In this document: positions 59,818 to 64,000 of the stretch, piece by piece
How positions within the stretch are numbered: position 1 is the first letter of the stretch
How the letters are laid out: the number at the start of each line of letters is the position of its first letter
Assembly (NCBI RefSeq): GCF_001806325.1
Contig: NZ_CP017580.1
Coordinates: forward strand, 1,426,001-1,490,000
Length of the DNA stretch: 64,000 bases
From: Curtobacterium sp. BH-2-1-1
Lineage (GTDB): Bacteria; Actinomycetota; Actinomycetes; Actinomycetales; Microbacteriaceae
Direction: 5' to 3'
The notes under the pieces: generated by a model
Seen by the model: the letters and a program-made list of their open reading frames with translations, nothing else
The model's database searches: none
Told to the model about the DNA's origin: nothing
Position numbers and translations under genes: made by a program

Positions 59818-60663
59818 GTGGAACACACCGAGTTCGGCCGCACCCTCCGTCGGCTGCGCGACCACGTCGCGCCGGACACGGTCGGTGTCGTCGCGGGGAG
59901 CCGTCGGCGCGCGGCCGGCCTCCGTCGCGAGGAGCTCGCCGCCCTCGCCGGGATCTCGGCCGACTACCTCACCCGGCTCGAGCAGGGGCGGGCGACCTCG
60001 CCGTCCGCGCAGGTGGTCGAGGCGCTGGCCCGCTCGCTCCGGGTCGCGGACGCGGAGCGCGAGCTGCTGTTCCGGCTCGCCGGGCACGCCGCCCCGGGCG
60101 CCGACGTCGTGCCCTCGCGCATCCCGCCGAGCGTGCAGCGGCTGCTCGACCGGCTGTCGGACACCCCGGTCGCGGTGCTCGACGCCGCTGGCACGATCCT
60201 CACCGCGAACGGGCCGTACGACGCGCTGATGGGGCCGGTCGGTGCGCTCCGTGGGCACGAGCGGAACACCGCGTGGCGCCACCTCGTCGGTCCGGGCAGC
60301 CGGGCGGTGCACTCGGACGCCGAGCAGCGGGCGTTCGAGGCCTCGGTCGTCGCCGAGCTCCGGCTCACGGTCGCCCGGTACCCGCTCGACCGCGGGCTGC
60401 GGCAGCTCGTGCGGGACCTCCGTGCCGCGAGCGAGCGGTTCGTCGAGCTGTGGGACGCCGGCGACACCGCACCGCCACGGAGCTCCGGCCGACGGAAGGT
60501 CGTGGAGCACCCGGCGGTGGGCCGGATCGCCCTCGACTGCGACACCCTGCGGATCGCGACCGATGACCTGACGGTGCTCGCGTACACCGCGGAGCCGGGC
60601 AGTGCCGATGCCGAGCGGCTGGCGCTGGCGGTCGTGCTCGGGACGCAGTCGCTCGTCGGGTGA
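59818..60663 (+). CDS. Helix-turn-helix regulator with MmyB-like ligand domain
   Basis: 281 residues from GTG 59818. The XRE helix-turn-helix (about 25-80) includes RRRAAGLRREELAALAGISADYLTRLEQGRATSPSAQVV, seen as LAALAGISADYLTRLEQGR. The C-terminal MmyB-like domain (about 105-275) carries ATGN-type and ligand-pocket segments such as LTVLAYTAEPGS. This class often controls a divergent SDR, as here. CAGACT lies 6 bases before the GTG. Confidence 0.85.
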   Translation: MEHTEFGRTLRRLRDHVAPDTVGVVAGSRRRAAGLRREELAALAGISADYLTRLEQGRATSPSAQVVEALARSLRVADAERELLFRLAGHAAPGADVVPSRIPPSVQRLLDRLSDTPVAVLDAAGTILTANGPYDALMGPVGALRGHERNTAWRHLVGPGSRAVHSDAEQRAFEASVVAELRLTVARYPLDRGLRQLVRDLRAASERFVELWDAGDTAPPRSSGRRKVVEHPAVGRIALDCDTLRIATDDLTVLAYTAEPGSADAERLALAVVLGTQSLVG

Positions 60664-60704
60664 CCGACCCGTCCGGGAGTACCGGCGATCGGTAGGGTGG
60701 CGCC

Positions 60705-61337
60705 ATGAAGACGACCGTCCTGGCTGCCGTCCGCCTCGCGCTCGCGGCCGCGTCCGTCGCCGGGGTCGTCACCCAGGTCGTGCTGAGCGTGCGGGTGGAC
60801 TTCAGCCTCGTGAGCGTCTTCAGCTACTTCACGATCCTCGGCAACCTCTACGCCAGCACCGTGTTCGTGATCGGCGCCGTCCGGCTCCTGCGGGGTGTCC
60901 CGTCGTCGCGCGGGTGGGAGGTCGCGCGCGGCGCCGCGGTCGTCTACCTGGCGTTCGTCGGCATCGTGTTCAACACGCTGCTGGCCGGTGCCGACCTCGG
61001 CGAGCTCCTGCCGTGGGTGAACGTCGTGCACCACATGATCATCCCGGCCGCCGTCGTGGTCGACTGGTTCGTGGACCGTCCACGCCACCGGCAGCCGTTC
61101 ACCATGGTCTGGGCGGCGGCGATCGTGCCCGCGGTCTACACCGCGTACACGCTCATCCGCGGCGTGCTCGTCGGGTTCTACCCCTACCCGTTCTTCAACC
61201 CGGCCCGCGTCGGCGGGTACGGCGGCGTCGCGCTGTACTGCGCGGCGCTGCTCGTCGGCTTCCTCGTGATCGCCGTGCTCGTGCGCGCATCGGGCAACGC
61301 CATGGTCCGGCGGACGGCGGTCGTCGGGTCGCGCTGA
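60705..61337 (+). CDS. Pr6Pr family membrane protein
   Basis: 210 residues with six predicted membrane helices. Conserved Pr6Pr features include the FSYFTILGNLYAS segment (helix 2), VNVVHHMIIPAAVVVDWF (paired His and Asp), and YPYPFFNPARVGGYGGVALY. The function of the family is unknown; the paired histidines may bind a cofactor or metal. TAGGGT lies 7 bases before the ATG. Single gene downstream of the XRE regulator. Confidence 0.8.
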   Translation: MKTTVLAAVRLALAAASVAGVVTQVVLSVRVDFSLVSVFSYFTILGNLYASTVFVIGAVRLLRGVPSSRGWEVARGAAVVYLAFVGIVFNTLLAGADLGELLPWVNVVHHMIIPAAVVVDWFVDRPRHRQPFTMVWAAAIVPAVYTAYTLIRGVLVGFYPYPFFNPARVGGYGGVALYCAALLVGFLVIAVLVRASGNAMVRRTAVVGSR

Positions 61338-61364
61338 TCGGCACGCCCGACGACCACCCCGACG

Positions 61365-61664
61365 TCAGTCCTCGACGTCGAAGACCACGACGCGTTCGCT
61401 CGCGCCCTGGATGTACGCGGCGACGGGCTGGTGCTCCTCGTGCGGCAGGTACCCGGCGAGCGCCGCGCGGTCCCGGAACCGGACGACGAGCATCCAGTCG
61501 AAACCGCCCTCGAGCCCCTCGGTGCTGATGCTCTCGCCTGACCGCACGGACTCGACGCCGTCGATCCGCGGCAGGTGCTCGCGCACGATGGCGTCGGCCT
61601 GCGCCGACCGGTCGGCTGCCTCGCCGTCCCAGGCGACGAGGACCACGTGTGTCGTTCCGCTCAT
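61365..61664 (-). CDS. Dabb (stress-responsive A/B barrel) family protein
   Basis: 99 residues matching the Dabb dimeric alpha/beta barrel: VVLVAWDGEA start, a central helix, and the RFRDRAALAGYLPHEEHQPVAAYI segment seen as DRAALAGYLPHEEHQPV. These small proteins bind or break small organic molecules. It follows the stress-type SDR by 9 bases on the same strand, so the two form an operon, suggesting a joint stress role. Confidence 0.8.
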   Translation of the reverse strand: MSGTTHVVLVAWDGEAADRSAQADAIVREHLPRIDGVESVRSGESISTEGLEGGFDWMLVVRFRDRAALAGYLPHEEHQPVAAYIQGASERVVVFDVED

Positions 61665-61673
61665 CGTGTCCTC

Positions 61674-62561
61674 CTAGAAGGCCGGGGTGCCGCCGGCGAC
61701 GGTGATCGTCGACCCCGACTGGTAGCTGGACTCGGGGCTGACGAGGTGCACGTACGCGGCAGCGAGTTCGGCGGGCTGACCGGGGCGGCCGAACGGCGAC
61801 TGCTCACCGAAGTGCGCCACGGTCTCGGCGTCGTCGGACCCCGGCTGGAGGGGCGTCCACACCGGTCCCGGAGCGACCGAGTTCACGCGGATGCCCTTCG
61901 GCGCGAGCTGCTGGGCGACGGCCTCGGTGAAGAGCTTGATCGCGCCCTTGGACACCGCGTAGTCGATCTTGTCCGGCGACGGCGTGCTCGCCTGGATCGA
62001 CCCGGTGGTGACGATCGTGGATCCCGGCTCGAGGTGCGGCACGGCGGCCTTCGTCAGCCAGAAGAGCGAGTAGATGTTCGTCTTGAAGGTCGAGTCGAAG
62101 TGCTCGGTCGTGAGCGTGAGGATGTCGTCGTTGCTGTCCATCCGCCCGGCGACCATGACGAGGGTGTCGAGGCCACCGAACTCGTCGACGGCCTTCTGGA
62201 CGAGGTCGGTGCAGTACTGCTCGTCGGAGATGTCGCCGGGGAAGAGCACCGCACGACGCCCTTCGCCCTCGAGCAGGTCGCGCACCTGTTCGGCGTCCTC
62301 CTGCTCGTCGGGCAGGTAGGAGAGGACGAGGTCGGCGCCCTCGCGGGAGAGTGCGATGGCGGCGGCGCGGCCGATGCCCGAGTCGGCGCCGGTGACGATG
62401 CCCCGGAAGCCCTTCAGGCGACCGAGCCCGACGTAGCTCTCCTCGCCGTGGTCGGGCTTCGGGTCCATCTTCCACGCGGCCCCGGGGAGCGACTGCTCCT
62501 GCTCCGGGTACGGCGGGGCGGGGTAGAGGGTCTTCGGATCGCACTTGTCGTACTGGCTCAT
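61674..62561 (-). CDS. SDR family oxidoreductase, general-stress type
   Basis: 295 residues. An N-terminal extension (about 1-50) leads to TGADSGIGRAAA; the NNAG position is altered to VMVAGRM, and the catalytic YAVSK is present. It is a paralogue of the SDR at 18922-19833, sharing the SYLPDEQEDAEQ segment and the GIRVNSVAPGPVWTPLQP stretch. It is cotranscribed with the Dabb gene. The divergence in the NNAG segment may change function. AGGA-like spacing precedes the ATG at 62561. Confidence 0.85.
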   Translation of the reverse strand: MSQYDKCDPKTLYPAPPYPEQEQSLPGAAWKMDPKPDHGEESYVGLGRLKGFRGIVTGADSGIGRAAAIALSREGADLVLSYLPDEQEDAEQVRDLLEGEGRRAVLFPGDISDEQYCTDLVQKAVDEFGGLDTLVMVAGRMDSNDDILTLTTEHFDSTFKTNIYSLFWLTKAAVPHLEPGSTIVTTGSIQASTPSPDKIDYAVSKGAIKLFTEAVAQQLAPKGIRVNSVAPGPVWTPLQPGSDDAETVAHFGEQSPFGRPGQPAELAAAYVHLVSPESSYQSGSTITVAGGTPAF

Positions 62562-62747
62562 GCGCTCCAAGATGCCCGGCGTCCCCTCCGCGACGGCTCA
62601 GGCCCCAGGCACGGCCAGCGCGCGGATGTGTGGGTCGGGAAGTACCTGCAAACCGACCGGGCACATGCTCCGAATGCACTGTGGGCGTCATGAGCGCCCG
62701 GACCGGCGCACCGGCGCTCCGGCCCTCGTTGAGAGAGAGGTCGCATC

Positions 62748-63206
62748 ATGACCAGCAACGCAGCAACGAACCGCATCGGGCGCGGATCCACCTGGACGCA
62801 GAAGGGCGCCCTGGTCTTCGGGGTCGTCTTCCTCATCGTCGGCATCGCCGGGTTCATCCCCGGTCTCACGATGGACATGGGCACGATGTCGGTGGCCGGC
62901 CACGGCTCGATGGCACTCCTGCTCGGCACGTTCCAGGTGTCCGTGCTCCACAACATCGTCCACCTGCTGTTCGGCGTCGTCGGGCTCCTCGCGGCCCGCA
63001 GCGCTCGCGGCGCCCGGCTCTACCTGCTCGTCGGCGGAATCGTCTACGCGGTCCTGTTCGTCTACGGCCTGTTCACCGCCGGCATGGCCGACCCGGCGAA
63101 CTTCGTGCCGCTCAACAGCGCCGACAACGTGCTGCACCTGGTGCTCGCCGTCGCGATGATCGTGCTCGGGCTGCTGCTCCCCCGCGTCGGGGTCCGTCGG
63201 GTCTGA
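62748..63206 (+). CDS. DUF4383 domain membrane protein
   Basis: 152 residues with four helices (about 20-40, 54-80, 91-113 and 124-142) and the DUF4383 pattern GTFQVSVLHNIVHLLFGVVG with a conserved HNIVH. Function unknown; the family is common in actinobacteria. GAGAGAGG lies 7 bases before the ATG. It is divergent from the stress SDR. A bidirectional terminator-like hairpin follows. Confidence 0.8.
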   Translation: MTSNAATNRIGRGSTWTQKGALVFGVVFLIVGIAGFIPGLTMDMGTMSVAGHGSMALLLGTFQVSVLHNIVHLLFGVVGLLAARSARGARLYLLVGGIVYAVLFVYGLFTAGMADPANFVPLNSADNVLHLVLAVAMIVLGLLLPRVGVRRV

Positions 63207-63247
63207 CCCGACCGTCGGCGGTCCTCCCGCGGACAGCACCCACGACC

Positions 63248-63291
63248 GGAGCCGGTCTGGGCCACACGATCAGGTGGTCCAGGCCGGCTCC
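63248..63291. terminator. 18-base-pair hairpin between convergent genes
   Basis: Arms 63248-63265 and 63274-63291 pair at 16 of 18 positions around an 8-base loop. It lies between the convergent DUF4383 and ROK genes. Sequence unrelated to the dispersed palindrome family. Confidence 0.75.
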
Positions 63292-63315
63292 TCGTCGTTC
63301 CGGGAAGCGGTCGCC

Positions 63316-64000
63316 TCAGCGCGCGGGCGCACTCCCGAGCACCAGGTCCCGCACCTGCGCAGCGGCACCGAGCGCCACGGCGTCGGACCCCAGCGACGAC
63401 AGGGCCAACCGGATCGGCGCCCCGCTCACCGGGGGCTCGAGGGCGATGGCAGCACTGATGGCCGGCTCGAGCAGGTCCCACGACCGCGCGATCCCCCCGC
63501 CGATGACGATGGTCGTCACGTCGAGGATCCCCGCCGTCAGCAGGGCAGCACGCGCCAGCCCCCAGCCGGCGGTCTCGAACACCGCGGCGGCGTCGGGGTC
63601 CCCTGCGCGTGCGGCGTCGGCGACCTCGCGGACGGTGACCCGGCGACCGGTCCGTTCGGCGTAGCGGTCGGCGATGCCGCGCGCCCCGGCGATGGTCTCG
63701 AGGTGGCCGACCTGCCCGCAGGTACACACCGCGTCACCGAAGCCCGGGACGTGGCCGATCTCGCCCGCCGCGCCGCGGGGCCCGGCGAACAGCGAGCCGC
63801 CGAGCACGAGCGCACCGCCGACCCCGGTCCCGAGCGTCATGCCGAGCACGTCCGGCTCCCCCGCCACGGCACCGGCGGCGACCTCGCCGAGCAGGAACGC
63901 GTTCACGTCGTTGTCGAGCGTCGCCGGAACGCCGAGGGCCGACGTGACCGCGTCCGTCACGCCGTAACCAGCCCAGCCGGTGAACGAGTTGCCCGTCACG
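63316..64000 (-). CDS. ROK family protein, 5' end outside window
   Basis: The visible 228 residues hold the C-terminal two thirds of a ROK sugar kinase/repressor. NDVNAFLLGE, GTGVGGALVLGG and the zinc-site run GHVPGFGDAVCTCGQVGHLETIAG (in part VCTCGQVGHLE) are clear; the third zinc Cys of the usual CxCGxxGC is His here. The ROK kinase signature is present, so sugar phosphorylation (glucose or N-acetylmannosamine type) is likely. The gene runs off the window end; the GTG near 63999 is likely internal. Confidence 0.8.
   Translation of the reverse strand, partial: VTGNSFTGWAGYGVTDAVTSALGVPATLDNDVNAFLLGEVAAGAVAGEPDVLGMTLGTGVGGALVLGGSLFAGPRGAAGEIGHVPGFGDAVCTCGQVGHLETIAGARGIADRYAERTGRRVTVREVADAARAGDPDAAAVFETAGWGLARAALLTAGILDVTTIVIGGGIARSWDLLEPAISAAIALEPPVSGAPIRLALSSLGSDAVALGAAAQVRDLVLGSAPAR

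Overview
The window is very GC-rich (roughly 70% by eye) and densely coded, with short intergenic gaps, many GTG starts and many 4-base ATGA/GTGA gene overlaps. Its gene families are those of a Gram-positive actinobacterium: an Rpf-type resuscitation factor with LysM, two LytR-CpsA-Psr wall ligases, SHOCT and DUF6314 proteins, SoxR without SoxS, and ThrE. All of this fits Microbacteriaceae, most likely a Curtobacterium-like organism; that placement is inference, since no rRNA or marker gene lies in the window. I see no rRNA, tRNA, CRISPR, prophage or insertion sequence. It reads as ordinary chromosome rich in regulator-target pairs.

Layout. 1-9 kb: a cut-off DUF6314 gene, a SHOCT membrane protein, a coupled epimerase/formaldehyde-dehydrogenase-like pair, a polysaccharide deacetylase lipoprotein, two TetR regulators with clear palindromic operators, a GNAT, an APH-like kinase, a SnoaL protein, and a TauE permease coupled to an AlkD-like protein. 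9-10 kb: a hicAB locus in which hicA has lost its middle while hicB and a nested-palindrome promoter remain, then a secreted M23 peptidase with lectin repeats. 11-24 kb: ArsR-SRPBCC pair, gamma-glutamyltransferase, zinc ADH, OsmC, ThrE exporter, TetR, stress SDR, a secreted unknown, EEP nuclease-like protein, ECF sigma factor, TetR and an LCP ligase. 24-29 kb: an MHS symporter divergent from a large FAD enzyme, followed by a 57-residue relic and an IclR regulator, probably one catabolic locus. 29-36 kb: GntR, MMPL transporter, MarR, second LCP ligase, an Rpf gene with an elaborate leader RNA, and an RlmC-like methyltransferase. 36-39.5 kb: three translationally coupled glycosyltransferases. 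39.5-42.7 kb: SMP-30 lactonase, FCD/GntR regulator and two SDRs, a likely sugar-acid pathway. 42.7-44.2 kb: MarR and a quinone oxidoreductase with a textbook operator/promoter. 44.2-50.5 kb: a complete seven-gene Mrp Na+/H+ antiporter operon. 50.6-64 kb: MFS pumps, an aldo/keto reductase lacking catalytic residues, SoxR with a divergent small gene, MarR/Bcr-type pump, PAP2 phosphatase, PoxB-like enzyme, pyroglutamyl peptidase, SDR/XRE pair, membrane proteins, a stress-type SDR with a Dabb protein, DUF4383, and a cut-off ROK protein.

Two sequence-level themes run through the window. First, about nine copies of a 45-50 bp palindrome (core GGGAGGCGCGGTGC and its complement) sit just after genes, mostly between convergent pairs, and probably act as terminators. 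Second, at least twenty genes carry a TANNNT-like hexamer 5-8 bases before the start codon, which indicates leaderless transcription. The most unusual single item is the leader RNA of the rpf gene (about 34726-34847, minus strand): one 10-base segment can pair either with a nearby partner or with the ribosome-binding site, the layout expected of an RNA switch.
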